Assembly: GCA_944474755.1 (NCBI GenBank)
Contig: OX104114.1
Coordinates: 82,322,623-82,386,622 of the forward strand
Direction: 5' to 3'
Length of the DNA stretch: 64,000 bases
Origin: Limnoperna fortunei
Taxonomy: Eukaryota > Mollusca > Bivalvia > Mytilida > Modiolidae
Made by a program: the position numbers and the translations under genes. Shown in pieces: positions 11,540 through 25,200 of this stretch. The first letter of the stretch is position 1, and each line of letters opens with the position of its first letter. The notes beneath the pieces are model-generated. The model searched no databases, was not told the DNA's origin, and saw only the letters and a program-made list of their open reading frames with translations.

Positions 11540-13440
11540 CAAATACTTTAGTATAAAATGAGTGGAAGAAATTTGATATTTTCCTTTATTACTGTGAGAG
11601 TACTGCCATGTAGCGCATTACATACGGAACATTTAAATTTAAAAGTAGAACTAAGCTACAGTTGCATAGCCCTTGTTACAATTTTTTGTCAAGGCGCTGT
11701 GAGTAAACGAGAAGAAATGTTTAATTTATTTAGTAAACAGATAGTTCATATAAGGCAAGTGTGCATAAAATAGTTATCTGAGGCAATAAGCATGTTACCA
11801 ACCTTAAAATCCTTCAAAATGGCATCTCCACTCCCCCTTACATTTTAAGCAGCTAATATGGTATTTAATTTAACAACACTGCCACTGTATATAGTGTACG
11901 GGTAGATGGATATTATTGCATTTTATAATATCTGACTATAACTTTTAATCCACATGAAACTTAACGCATTTTCAAAACATACTAGGTCCATAGTTTTGGG
12001 AAATTTAACACTACAGCATTTGAGACAAACAATTGCACTTAAGCGTGTCTCAATTTTAGATTTTCACGTGACTGCTAGCTTGTCCTACTTTATTGACAAA
12101 GAATTCACATTATTGTAGAACTTTCGATTCAAATAAAAATCAACACCGTAATGCTTAGGTCGTCGTCATTTTAAAATTGTGTTCATTGTCATGAGTGTAA
12201 CAAAGCATGGTAAAGCAGTAGTCTAGTTTATCATGTTTATCCGAGAGGTCATTTCCACACATGCGTACACTAAACAATAGTATAGGTCCCAGGAGTAATC
12301 GTGGCAACATCTTCTATGGGACAGAAAAGCGGAATAATAATAAAAAATCTGTATCTATTATTACAGATTGTTTTAAAAGTATGTAGCAAATGTGTGACAT
12401 TTTTATACTACTTTGAGGTCATGTGAATAGGCAAGCATTGATGCATCTTTTGGTTGTTGTTAGTATTAGTTTGTCGTGTTTATTAGCCCCAAAATGCATA
12501 CTTATCTCGTGAGACGTTACAAGGTTTGTTACAAGTACAGATTATACCACTTTTCCAAACCGGTTGGCTACAATCTGTTAGTGATATATATATAGATGTC
12601 GGGTGATATCCGGAGCTAAATGGGGAAGACCATGTATTAATCTTTGTTGAGTTTTTAGACAAAAACGGTTTGTTTGTTTTTTGAAAAAGTATTTCAATGA
12701 CTTGTGCAGGAATTACTAAACAATGTATATTAATATGTCACTGGGTATTAATATTATTTACAATACCAATCCCTTGCAATGTTCACTTACAATATTCCCT
12801 TAGATATGTTGGTATCAAACAATGACCACAGTACAAATGACAAAGACACCAAGATTGAATCTGTTTATATGCTAGTAGGAGAGTCCATTTATATCGGCGG
12901 TTATGGTGTTCGATTATGAAATGCGTTTATTTAAGACTGACACGTGAGAACCACGTACATATTCAAAAATGTTTTTATCCAAAGGAATATTATTAGGTGT
13001 ATAATACCTTATTAACATACTGGTTCATCACATAACACCTGTCTCTAAGGGAATGCATATTTGCATTTATTTATAAAACAATCTTACTGCAGCATCAACC
13101 AATTTGCCATTTAAAAAAATCAAACTCATCAACATGCTTGCCCGAGGTTATCCCATACAGGAACTATTTATCAAAGACATATTATGTTATTACACCTGGG
13201 CACTTCATGATTGAAACCCTAAGGACCTACGCCTTTACACCGGAACAACATAGTTCTCAACAACTTAAACTGTCATACTTAAAAACTAATTTCTAATTCA
13301 GTTCCGGTTCCAAATCAGATCCAACGTATCCGAGGATTGCCACAGCTTAAAAGACACACAATTTTACATACACTGTCACCATCTCAGTATAAAATTGTGA
13401 AATTCCACACATGTTAACAGCTGACCATGAAACTCATTAA
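11540..13440. other. Downstream and intergenic DNA, no gene seen
   Basis: AATAAA at 12132-12137 may serve the PA-domain gene. A segment at about 12805-12990 is a diverged copy of 14445-14730 (see that entry). No supported coding exon was found. Confidence 0.4.
12805..12995 (+). repeat. Dispersed repeat, copy 1 of a diverged pair
   Basis: It shares with 14445-14730 the order caatg-ccaca-tacaaatgacaaaga, agtgggagagtccattt-like text, an attatga/attataa...gcgttt segment, and atattcaaaaatgttttta with a downstream aaaggaata. The other copy has an extra block of about 90 bp. The class is unknown. Confidence 0.5.
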
Positions 13441-13451
13441 CATATGTTTTT

Positions 13452-13672
13452 TTGTTTGTTCGTTTGTTCGTTTGTTTGGTGTATAACGCCACTTCCAGCA
13501 ATTTTTCAGCTATATCATGGCGTCCAGTTTTTATGCGGGAGGAAGCCGGAGTACCAAGAGAAAACTCCCGACCTTCGGCAAGAAAACTGGCAATCCCTGT
13601 AAATTAAGATTGGAGTTGAGTGCGCTCTGCCCGCAGTGGAACTCGAACTCGCAACCTCAGTGTTTACATAAC
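13452..13672 (-). mobile_element. tRNA-derived SINE, minus orientation, 5' truncated
   Basis: Read on the minus strand it has the family body: the B-box-like region, cttaatttacagggattgcc, ttttctt, a 'ggtactccggcttcctcc'-like segment, aaaaactggacgccatgata, tagctgaaaaattgctg, a 'gtggcgtt' segment and a CAAACAAA tail. The tRNA-like head is cut within the B-box side. The 96-residue open frame through it is a chance product. Confidence 0.85.
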
Positions 13673-13675
13673 ATG

Positions 13676-16395
13676 TCATCAATACATTTAACACATGAAA
13701 AAAATCCTGAAATAATATATCTGCACTTCAGGCTGAACCTGGAGAGCAAAGCTATGCAAAATATCGGTTCTGACAAATTTTGGCTCAGCAAAAGCACTCT
13801 GGGCTAACGTTTAGGATCGTTAACATGCATAGGGCGTGACGGCTCCTTGTACAGGGGGCCTCGGATTTAACGTCCCCATCCGATGCACGACAAATCAAAC
13901 ATGTTTATAATACAATTTTAATTGTTTATCATCTTCAGCTTTCTTCTGAAAATATATTGGCTTTTAACAGTTTTTAATTTTTTTATTCATCAAAAATGTT
14001 ATCTTTTTGGAAAGTAGGCCTCAGCTTAAGCCTAACATTAGGTTCTTCCATCTTGAGATCTGTCATTTCGCCACCTCAGTCAATTGTATTGTGGTCCTTT
14101 TGTAATTTTAAGTCTGTCAAATTTCACCGCTGCCCCGTGCCGGTCGGTTGCGCGTATCAAGTTCGTACCTGGTTATCCGGGATCTGATAGAAATCGCTAT
14201 ATATGTGGCAGGCAACTGTTAATGGAACCACAATATTGGACCACTCGAGACAGAACTCTTTATTCGTGGTATTAAAACCTTCTAACAAAATAACAATCAA
14301 ATGGCGTACAACGCTATGTACTGCAATAATATCGCCCACTAACCCTTTTAATATCACGTCGTTCCAGAAAGTTAACGACTAACCAACTTTTGTTATGATA
14401 TATATACAGTGTAACTTACAAATCTTCACTTGTGTCTCTATAAGACAATGGCCACAATACAAATGACAAAGATTTTGGTGTTTCTAACGTCCTTGACTAC
14501 CGTAAAACGGTCTCGCACGGACTTTCACAAAGATACCTTGACTTGGGTGGAGTTTTTAACGTCCTTCACCGCCAACCTAATGCCCTTGGTCGGACGGTAC
14601 TAATATACTAGTGGGAGAGTCCATTTTAATTGATGTAAGGTTGTTCCATTATAAGGTGCGTTTGATCTATGACTGTCCTGAGAGAAGTACTAGATATTCA
14701 TAAATGTTTTTATCGAAAGGACAATAAAACTGTCTTCTTCCTTACTGATATATTGTTTAATCGCAAAAACAAACACACGTGTTGCCGTTTTGTAAATTTC
14801 TGATAAGACAACTTGTCAACTTCACCAGATGATGTAAGTTGCAATAAAACAATCCATTTTATTGAAGTATTTCATGATTGTTGTCAACTTAATATTTTCT
14901 AACCGAATTTCGAGGGTTTAATGATAGTGATGAAATGTTGTTGTCAACCTCACATTTTCTTACCGAAGGTTGATGGCTTTCACGATATATCTGAAAGATA
15001 GTTACCAACCGAAGTTAAGTAGATGGGAAGCTCAGTCAGAACATCCCATTTGATCCATGTTTCCACTCAGGTATCGTTCTTAAGCATCGCAAGACGTCCC
15101 TTGATGTTTAGGTACATCTTGCCTTTTGGTCTAGTTGTTCCACCTGCAGCAATTGCAAGTTGTACTTTTGTATTATGATGATCTGTGATTTATTTATTAT
15201 TTTATAAATCATTTACCCCAAAATCTTTGGAAGCCAGAATAATTTTTTCTGATAATTATATATTATTAAATTTTATGCATAATCTTTTAAAGTTTAAGGT
15301 ACAGGTTGTTAATATATTTCATTTATTTTTTGTTGAACATATTTTTTAATTGTGAAAGGACAAAAAATGTCTACTTATTCTTGTTTCTATAAAGAGAGTT
15401 TTTTTCTGAACTGAAATTAAGTTCATATTTTAATTTGACAATTTGAATTATTAAAAGATATTTCATGTAAGAAAAAAACATACCCTTTAACGGGCCTCTC
15501 TATCCTAAATGGTGTATAGTTCTGAGCTTAGCATCGATAGGGCTTTAAGATCCCAACTTGGGCGTACTTAATTTGCATCGTGCTTTTGAACATCGACTGG
15601 TTAACATTCAATATCACAGAACGTAATAGTTACATAATAATCTTGCATTAGTTAGACCACTGCACAATGTTTGCAATTAACAAATACAGATTATGCCAGA
15701 TCTAAAAATGTTGTGCCACAAAAAAAAGTTTGAATTTCCTCCTAATGAACTAACAAATACAATAATAGTTATTTCTACACCTACACTTTCTGGGCAGCTG
15801 TAATGAAGTTTAATATTTCAAATAGCTGTACAAACGGTATAAGTTCAGATTCTTTGCACATTTTTTGGTAAGTATAAAAGCAATGAACTATATAATTGTA
15901 GCGAACGATTACTAGAAAGAGCATTTTCTTTTATCTATGATGACATAACTACATGTATTGTTAAATCTAAATAAAAATACATTCTTTTATACAAGAAAAA
16001 AAAACCGAACTATGAAATTGATAGCTTCTTTAGAACTGTGAATATATATAATCACTTTTTTTCTTCATTACCAAGTAATTTGTTAGATTTTTTCATATAA
16101 GTAACAGTTTGTATATTCTGGTCAAAACCACTGGTTATGGTAACACAATCTTTAAAATATCTGCTGCCACGCTTTTGATCGAACAGCCTCCGAGATCATT
16201 CAGGAGTGAGGACTGAAAACAGCTCAATTTAAAATATTCTAATGATCAGTCCTTGAACTAGTGGTCAGGAATGTGGCTGCTATATATATAAGTAATGTAA
16301 TTATGCTGCCCAAAAAGGTTTAAATTTTTGCTTTAGACATGTTTACTTTCTTTTAGACACAGTTCTCTAAGACATATTTTATTTCTGTGATTAAA
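13676..16395. other. Intergenic DNA without recognisable genes
   Basis: AT-rich. It contains the repeat pair member at 14445-14730 and otherwise scattered short open frames. Nothing with splice or codon support was found. Confidence 0.4.
14445..14730 (+). repeat. Dispersed repeat, copy 2 of a diverged pair
   Basis: Same shared blocks as at 12805-12995, with an added internal segment (about 14490-14600) rich in 'aacgtcc'. No open reading frame. Confidence 0.5.
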
Positions 16396-16397
16396 TA

Positions 16398-16520
16398 GTA
16401 AAAGTAAAGTAAAGTAAAGTAAATTTTATTTAAAGTCGGCACATATATATACAGATAAACAAGACAAACATGAGCTCTGAAGAGCTCTTTATACCGACTG
16501 ATATTATAAAACAAAAACAA
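16398..16520. repeat. (TAAAG)n run leading into a dispersed repeat
   Basis: Five TAAAG-type units at 16400-16424 are followed by attttatttaaagtcggcac and a palindromic gagctctgaagagctc (16471-16486). This resembles the tail of a mobile repeat; the family is not identified. Confidence 0.4.
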
Positions 16521-17743
16521 TACATATTATTAAAATAATAAAATCAGCACACATATAACATCAAGAGAGACATACACAACATACACTTCAAATACACAAA
16601 GCATCAACATGATCAAAGCAGTTTGACAGCACTAAAACACTATGAGAGGCATTAAATATAAGCAGTTGAAACTTGGCATTAAAAGAAGCGAGTATAAGTA
16701 AAATATTACAGAGCAAATATTTTAATTTATCATGATGTGCAAGCACTAAAAATAAGCACACAATGGTAAAGCATATAAGCAGATAAAAACATATAAGTTG
16801 TTTAAGCTTTAGCATTAAAAAAGCAAGTACATGTAAAAGAAACTAAAATTCATGCATACATGTTCAAAGTAAAACCTTTTTAAGACAGAGCAGTAAATTA
16901 TGCAACAAAACTAGCATAGCTATAATCGATAAATTTTACCATTACCATATAATCGATAAAAATGTCTTTGCTTTTATTTATTTCAGTTGATGCGTTTTTT
17001 ATTTGCTAGTGTTGGCCTATATTTTAGGAGACTGTTTTGTTACCATAATTTTTGCAGAAATAGTTTCAATGTTTACAACTTGATTTTATAAGCAAATGTT
17101 GTGTTTAATCGTTATTATTTTTGGCAACACGTCTTTTTCTGTATGTGTATTATCATTCAAATCATAAAAATTAATCCCATTTTTAGTTACTTTTTTTGTT
17201 TCTTTGTTTGATTGTTAGTTTTTTTTTTTTTTTTTTTGCAAAATGGTGGGTGCACGTGCACCCCGTCACCCTCCCCCCCCGGCTTGGAATTTGGAAAAAA
17301 TGGTCATTATTCGAATATGAATTACTTCCCCTACTGTTCTTCTTTAGCTGGGAGATTCGGAATGTGTATGGTTCCAAAACATTGATGATTTGGTTCTCTA
17401 TGTAGAAATACATAACCTTTTTTACCTTTAATGACTAGGTATTGATGATATGATATATTTTTCTTATACATTTTTGACGATTTATAAACTGCCACTGTAC
17501 ACATTAAGATTTATCTGTATTAATGATCTTGTATCAAAATTACCGAAGCTAAACACGTACGCCCACTATATATACATCTGTCATCTGTGGAACCTTGAAT
17601 TTCGGATAAACCGCGAACTACTAACAGGTTGACTAAAAAATAGATACACAAAGAAATAGATGGTGACTTTGGCCTTGATTGCATTCACCTGTCTAGGCAA
17701 AATGGTTGTTAGTCTAGTATAATCCACATTCATACATGTACTG

Positions 17744-18710
17744 AATACAAGTCAGATCGTCACTTGGTCAAAACGGCACCTGGTTAAATCGGCACTTAGT
17801 ATAGTCAATTCGGCACTCAGTATGGTTAATTCGGCACCTGATATAGTCAATTCGGCACCTATGTTTTTTTCTGAATTTATTATATTATGTTCAGTTAAAA
17901 ACAAAAACGATTGAAAGATAACAATGTTTATTTTAATTCATTAAAAATGTATGACATATAAAAACAACCAGCACTAAAAAATCAAAGAACAGTTCAATAA
18001 TAAAATCAGTAAATGTCAGCATTATCGTTATTGTGCAGGAGGTCCGTAAACTGATGCGCACTTCCTAAGTAAATGGCTGGCACTGTTGGTGTTGTCCTTG
18101 TACTGCTGCCACAAACTTAAAATCATCTGTTGAACCTGACGGGTCTGTTTTCTTTGATAGCGTCTTAATATTCCCTCTGCCACAAGTCGTAGCTGTAAGG
18201 GAATATCTTCTGCTTCAGCAAACAGTTCGCAAATCAGGAAATAAAATGGAACTGGTCCTCTGGTGGCTACCTGTGCATTAAATCTGTTGTGCCACCCTTC
18301 TACATCATTATTATATAAATCTGAATCTATTACTAAAGTGGACCTTTTCATCTACATTTTAAATTACCTCTTCTTCTTCAACCACTTGATTTTCTAGTAC
18401 AGGTTCAGGCGCTTCGGGTTCTTTACAGTCACGGCACACCCATTCAATATGTAGATTTTCATGTATGGTCTCGGGTAACAACTGCAAAATAAAAAAAAAA
18501 CATAAATATATCAATTTATTAAAACATAAATATATCAATAACTGTAAAAAAAACTCGCCTTTTAAACAATTTCATTGTAATAAGTATAAATCATTTATCA
18601 GGTTCAATGCCGATTTGACTATACACAGGTGCCGAATTAACTACTTTCCGGTGCCGATTTGACTTTTTTTTAGGTGCCAATCTGACTGAGTGCCAATTTG
18701 ACTTGCACCC
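17744..18710 (-). mobile_element. Mutator-like (MULE) DNA transposon remnant, 967 bp, with TIRs and 9-bp target duplication
   Basis: The ends are inverted repeats built from an iterated motif (gtcaaatcggcac and variants), left 17744-17860 and right 18600-18710. They share CAAGTCA-AT-G-CACT--GTCA-A--GGCACC. Flanks catgtactg (17735-17743) and catgtattg (18711-18719) form a 9-bp target duplication with one mismatch, a size typical of Mutator elements. Inside, on the minus strand, are a short exon-like segment (about 18480-18365, E-W-V-C-R-D-C-K...) and the frame 18351-18028. The element is far too short to be autonomous. Confidence 0.75.
18028..18351 (-). pseudogene. MULE transposase C-terminal fragment
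   Basis: A 107-residue frame begins MKRSTLVIDSD and contains NNDVEGWHNRFN, a pattern typical of the end of MULE-type transposases, followed by a helix-rich tail ending YGPPAQ. The DDE catalytic core and DNA-binding domain are absent. It lies within the TIR-bounded element at 17744-18710 and is a relic. Confidence 0.6.
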
Positions 18711-18869
18711 CATGTATTGCAGCATATGTCCTAATTTGGTGATCTGGTACTGAGTAGTTTGATGGACGGCTTGATATTTCAATGGATCTTTAGTTTGACA
18801 GTTCATTAATTCAATGGTGTGATATAAATGGCTTACTTATACTAAATGCCAAACCCCCTTGAAAAAATT

Positions 18870-19260
18870 TTTTTGCTTGCATTTTTTTATTATTCCATAT
18901 TTTATCATTTTATTACGAAAATCCAGTAGAAATAATTTAGATACAATAACCTGTTTATGTTTTATACCATGCTGCTGTTGTTTATTTGTTACAAATGGTC
19001 ATTGCCTCTTGCTACTGTAATTTTATATATTAGTCAGCCATTTTTGTTTCTAAAGGGGCCTTGCATTGTTTACAAATGTTTGTCTGCTTTCGTGACATCA
19101 TGGGTATTCAGACAAACCATGTGACTTTTTCCGCCTTAACTGCAGACGACATCATCTGAAGGATTTCGAATAGACAACAATCGATTTTTGATAAAGTACA
19201 CTTCTGTTCTAATTAAGGTCAAATTTTAGTATATGGAAAATCGTCCGATCAAAATTTAAA
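18870..19260 (+). repeat. Dispersed repeat, copy 1 (second copy near 25318-25995)
   Basis: It begins gcttgcatttttttattatt and runs through agtcagccattt, ggccttgcgttgtt-like text, gtctgcttt, tattc-gacaaacc, ccttaactgcagacgac and aggatttcgaatagac. The same order recurs at 25318-25995, where a SINE interrupts it. No coding capacity. Confidence 0.7.
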
Positions 19261-19849
19261 AAATGCAAAAGACAATGCACCAAAATATGTTCACTTGTAG
19301 TGTAATTGATTTATCTGTTCCCCCAAAATTTGTCACATTTCTTAACCTGTATGAGGAAGAAGCTGTAGAATCACCATTGTTTGTCATCTCTTTGGCTATA
19401 TTAAATTTAATGATTTTGACTTTTTCTAGACAATTTATCTTTCTTATAAATACAGCGAAACTATTGTCCCATAATAATGTGCACAAGGTCAGCATTCTTT
19501 CAAAATTTCACCCTAACTAATTGCATTTAAGTACATGTACTAACGCTCAAACAGAAGTTCCTTTAGTCTCAAAACCCACTTTCAATTTCAATTTCAGTCC
19601 AAGAATAGTGCATATCCCAAATTGACTTGCAACATTATTATACCTGATTATTAGCAGTAAAACTTGATACTTAAGTTTTCTGAAATATTCAGTTTTCCAA
19701 AAAAAACTAATTCTGGTATCATGTACATGTACACTTCAAATTCTGCAGTAGACAAGTAGTGAAATGATTGGATGAGTAGTACTTCTTTTATATACATGTA
19801 CAACCTCTGGACTGGCTCCCAGTATTTGGTGGTCCTACACCAGAATGGT

Positions 19850-20111
19850 GGGGCCTCGGTGGCCGAGTGGTTAATGTAGTTCATCTACTATTGATCACGT
19901 GGTCTGTCAATACTGAGGTTGTGGGTTCAAGTCTCACTGTGGGCAGGGTGTACTCGACTTCAATCTTAATTGACAAGGATTGCCAGTTTTCTTATCAAAG
20001 GTCGGGGGTTTTCTCCGGGTACTCCTGCTTCCTCCCCAATAAAAACTGGATGCCAAGAAAAAGCTGAAAAATTGCTGAAAGTGGCGTTTAATACCATTCA
20101 AACAAACTAAA
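19850..20111 (+). mobile_element. Full-length tRNA-derived SINE with 14-bp target duplication
   Basis: The head ggggcctcggtggccgagtgg carries an A-box-like sequence, and tgtgggttcaagtctcactg a B-box-like one (RNA polymerase III promoter pattern). The body continues through gacaaggattgccagttttc, tttctccgggtactcctgct, the SINE tail gctgaaagtggcgtttaata and CAAACAAAC. The target duplication tacaccagaatggt occurs at 19836-19849 and 20112-20125. It is one of the better preserved copies in the window. Confidence 0.9.
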
Positions 20112-20489
20112 TACACCAGAATGGTTTCACATGTGCCATTAATTGGCTGATCTACATTTTCGCATGTTGCTTTTCATATATATAGATGCTGCTGCGTATC
20201 AAAGGATTGTATGTCTTTCTCCAACATATCATGTGTACTGTGTTAATTCATCTGTGACTTTTATAACTTGTCATTAAAATAAACATTTTAAAAGTGCAAA
20301 CAATTTCAACATCCCACCATTTGGAAAAACCACCGATTCAAGTAACATGTGTGTTTTAAGTTATGATTTTACTATATTACTGTAAGGCTTTTCAGAAATG
20401 TTAATTTTTAAATTGATTTAAGGGTTAATCCTAATGGCAGAATTAAAAATAAAAGTCAATATCATAATCATTTTGTCTAAAACTTGCAC

Positions 20490-21640
20490 AAGGTGGAAGG
20501 TAACCTCAACCTTCCACCTTTATTGTATGATACCCTAACAAAACAGACATGCAGAAAGGTTCAATCAATCAATCAATACTAACAAACAAGCATAAAAATA
20601 ATTATAACAAATTAATAGTTCTCTCAAACGATTAAAATGCTTTGCACTTAAGGGAATTGAAAAGAACCTACATGTACATGTACCTGAACTAAATAAGACC
20701 TTTTAATTTGACCCATATACATGATTAGTTCTTTTTTTGATGAAATTTAACAAATTTGAATGGAAAATTATTTATAATTAGTTATCTGTTAAAATAGATA
20801 AGATCAAATTGTAGGACACTATGACCTTGACCTTACATTCTTTTGTATTTAAGTTAAATCCATTTCACAATATTTATATATCAAAGAAAAAAAATCATTC
20901 ATATATCTTTTGAAATAAAAAAAGGTCATAAAGTAGGATATTTCAGGACTAAATTAACATTGACTTTGATCTTTGCATATATTATTTATCTAAAGTAAAT
21001 TTATCAGAAAGAACCACTTTATATACATCTACAATGAAAAAAGTAACTGGACCTTGACCTCTTAACTTGTGACCTTGACCTTGCAGGAGGTCAACAATCA
21101 ACAACATAGAAGATCCGAGGTAACAATATGTTATAGTTACTGAGATATTTTTATTTAGAGCACATTTTATTGATCAAGGCGAGATGACTCCTTTAAAAGT
21201 AAAATTATTTTTTGTGACCTTTAAGACCTAAATATGCTCTACATTTTGGTAAAACTTTTATGGTTCAGGAGCAGAATCGCACACACCACAATATCAAAAA
21301 TTAGAATGTGTCCTTGACCTTTGAAAATGTGACCTTTTTCAAGGTCTCGGTAATGATGACCAACTGTACATGTGAAAACCCTAAGTCTCTCTGACATCTA
21401 ATGAATGAGTTTTAATGGTACAAAATATACTTACAACAAAAAAGGGAAAATAACTCCTTTACATGATATGTAACAAAGTGTCCCAATCTTTAACTGAACA
21501 TGTTGGAACAACTATCACTGCAATATCTTTTAAGGTTTCAAAGTTTAGCTGCACGGAGAAATAAGGGTATATATAACTGAAAGCTCAAAATTTCTTTTAT
21601 GAACTCAGTCCCAACAATAACCTCATGGGGACTGTGTGGT
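20490..21640. repeat. Hairpin-headed repeat region with gaccttgacctt motifs
   Basis: A perfect 12-bp inverted repeat (AAGGTGGAAGGT, 20490-20501, against 20509-20520) opens the region. It is followed by degenerate blocks with gaccttgacctt (about 20821, 21051-21080, 21310-21330) and ends near a weaker stem cagtccc...gggactg (21606-21633). The layout matches the elements at 39558 and 49250. No frame is open. Confidence 0.5.
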
Positions 21641-22066
21641 GGGAACTTTATAGATTATTTTTCCATGTACTGATGTATGTACCAACTTTAATGCTTTGTT
21701 TCCTCTTTAGTTAAAAATTAAATGCACTAGTACATGTTACACTCTACATATTAGATTTTTATGACTGAAATTGGTGCTTGTGTATTATGGTATGAGTTAG
21801 TCAGCATCTGGGTTGGCATTGTCTGTCTATTGACAGCTTTATTTCTGAGATCTTGTACCTGCTGACCTACTTTAATTGTGGGTAAAGAAACAACAAGCTA
21901 ACTACTAATACACACATACTTTAAAAAGATTAAACTTGATCGGTAATGTTATTCAATGCAAAACTTTTTGCCAAACAACCATAATTGTTTAAACCTACCA
22001 TGCCAAGTAAATTTTTCTCTTCAGCCAGTGTAATGTGAAGCAGAAGACCTATTGTAGCCATCAGCC

Positions 22067-22220
22067 ATGTCAATACCCATAGTGCCAAGCCCAGGAGGAA
22101 CAGTGGGCTCTCCGCTGAGAAATTCAAGCACAGCCCAGAATGCTGCAGGAGGATCCTCCCCTTCTTCACCTCGTGTTGTATCACAGCCACAGGAACAAAA
22201 AATTGTACAGGATATTCTTG
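22067..22220 (+). CDS. FYCO1: FYCO1 exon 1: N-terminal tail and start of RUN domain
   Basis: Residues 1-51 plus one base. A Ser/Pro/Gly-rich, probably disordered leader ([17 protein letters not shown]...) is followed by the helix beginning [10 protein letters not shown]. The ATG sits in a fair context (agccATGt). Donor CTTG|GTATGA. Confidence 0.9.
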
Positions 22221-25200
22221 GTATGATGTGATAAAACTCTTTCAAATTCTTTACTAGGTTTTTTTTAAGTTTTCATGATCAACTCTCAGTTTTTCTGTGA
22301 TACATGGATTCAAAGTTACATATTTTTTTTTAAAATTTTTTATAAAATCATCAAACAAGTATAAAAATATTTCAGTTTGATTTACCTACATGTATAAGCC
22401 AAGTTCCCAGGAGCTATCAATTCTAATGAATGCATTATAAAAAAATTTAATAGCAGCCAAGTCAATTGTTGTCAGTACAAAGCAATGAATTTTAATTTAA
22501 GCAAGAAGTGTCAATTTCCTCTGTATGAAAAGAAAGTAAGAAATAATTATACTAGTATAAAGTCAATTTTCAGAATATTTGCAGAAATGGTACCTATATT
22601 GTGTAATCAACTCCTATTAAAGTTTTCAACCCATGATCTATGAAACTTCATAGATAGATTGCAGTGCACATGTATTGAATAATATGTTATACTATATATA
22701 CATATATATATGCAAGAACCAACTAAAAAAACCTAAATGAAAATATCAGCACTTTAACCCCCCCCCCCCCCCCCCCAAAAAAAAAAAAGAAAAAAAAAGA
22801 AAATATCCCTGTTTTAAACACCTCAAAATTATCTACAATTGAAATATATAGGTCTTGAGTGGCCAAGTGGTCTGTATCGTCAGCCCTCTATTTGTACTAT
22901 TGATCACCATCATGTCAACACTGAGGTTTTGTAGCTGAAAATTTACAGAAAGTGGTATAAAACAATATGCAGACAAAATCTAAGTAAGTTGTATGTTTCT
23001 ACAGAAATATATTAGAATTTTTGTCTATGTTTAGGTAGTCATCTGTAAATCCTTCATAAAAGAAATTTAATGTTTTACTGAAAAGCAAATAAGTCTGCTG
23101 TCCTGTTATTTCAGACTGTATCCATGATTTAAAGACAGAGTTTGAAGATACCAGGATACCTATAAATGATGATAATCAACAGCTTCAGAGGTTCTGTGCC
23201 AAGTTAGAGTATCTGTTACAATCTAATATGAAAGGTATAGTATATGTATTTGCGTTCGTGGACATTTATTTACTAGATAAATGGATAAAATGGTTCTTTT
23301 AGATTTTGTTTTTTTTTTAAATTTAATTTAATTTAATTTAATGTAGTGTAATGTAATTTCGTTTTATCAATAATCAGAATTGATACAGTTGACTGGTGAT
23401 GACATTTACATTAATGATCTATGAATACTAGTCAGATTGGTAAAATCTGCACCTGGTATAGTTAATTCGGCACTTGGTATGGTCCATTCAGCACCTGATA
23501 TCAATTCGTCACCTATGTTTATTAAAATGGTAATATATGCTATTATCAAACTTAAAACATGAAACATTTTACAGTTGTAAATTTCAAAGAGTCAACAATT
23601 AACATAAACTATTTATATATAAAGATTTCATTGTAAGAAGTAAATAATTTAACAGGGGTCAAAGTTGATGGCGATTGACTTTATTTGTAAGTGCCGATTT
23701 GACCAAGTGCCGATTTGAGTTGCACCCTTTGGTTTAAGAGCAAAGTGAATTTATAAAACAATAAAAGAAATTTTTCTCAGGCAACAAGGATGTCCTTGGG
23801 ATAATAGTCATGCATGGGCTATAGACATATTCAATGGTTTAATGACCTGGTTGACTTCTACCTGGTTTTCATGTACATTTATGTCATGTGCTAAGTGTGT
23901 TATTTAAAAAAATTAAAATGTTTTTAAAATGAGGTATACAGGAATTGATAATTCTGATAATTACGTAATTGAGGAGAGGACTAAACCTATGAATCTATAA
24001 AGATGTAGATATAAGGCAAGTTAAATGTGCCATTTTGACATATAAACAAAATTTAATTAGGGAAACACTCACAGTTGCTTATAAGTAAACCTTTTTATTT
24101 TAAGAAAACTTAAATAAGTACATAAAATGAGATTTATTTATTGAAATAAAGAAACACAGTTTTATTAATAAATGTGACAGGAAACTAATTGAAATATATA
24201 AACTGATATCGATTCTGGTTCTCTCATGAACAATTTCCGGGCATCTCAATCCCCGGTTTCTCAAACTCCTGATTTCTCGAACAATATTTGTCTGCCCCTT
24301 TGAGTTTGAGCCATCGAAGGTCGACTGTATTTTCATTATTATGGACATGCGTAGAGTTTATGATACATTTATTTTCAATGTCTTGGAAAAATACTGTTGC
24401 TCTCCAGATCTTCATATTTAAGACCCCTTATAAAATATCAAATTTTGCTTCAGTTTTTAGAAAAAACTGTTTGTGCATGTATCCATAACTTTATTAGCTC
24501 TTTTTCATATTAAAGTTTGCTAATTGGTGGTGTATAATATGCGCTGATGTATTATACCCACCCAAATACAATATTTGTGTAAGTAGTTAATAGAACTTTA
24601 ATCTCTTTGACTTCCTGTGTACTACTCACTCAGGCTGATCTTTTATGCAACAAAGTGAGCTTTATACACAACTGGCTTCAATATCTTCTTTGCAATATAA
24701 GCATTGTCATTGTAATGTCTAAACTGTTATTTATAACTGCTTTGTTTTTTAGAAAAGAAAAATCTCTTGGGCAGGAAAAAGGACTACTGGGACTATTTCT
24801 GTGACTGTTTGGGGTCCACCAAAGGTATTAGTGATGGGATCAGATTTGTCAAGAGTTTGGGAGAGGTAACTTTAATTTTCCAGACATTTGCATCCACTGA
24901 AATGTTAGCATGTGATATACTAGTAAAAAAATTTCTAATAGCCACAAGTACAGAACAGATTTTATTATTTTATTGAGATCTTTCCGAAATCTAAAGAAAC
25001 TTTGTTTTACCATTTAAATGAAATATCATCAGGTGAAAGAATTTACAACACCAGAAACATGTGGCAATTACTCAATATTTGTCAGTGGTGGTATAATCCA
25101 AAAAATATTTAAAATCTAAATATTTAAGATATTTTAGTGCTTTTTTGATTAAATATTCCAAATATTATACCAAATCTGGCTAAGGCCGAGTACAACTTGC

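Noticed and set aside
19850..19935. tRNA-like sequence (ggccgagtgg ... ggttcaagtc)
   Set aside because: Repeated with the same 3' body and tail at several sites with target duplications; it is the head of a SINE and not a tRNA gene.
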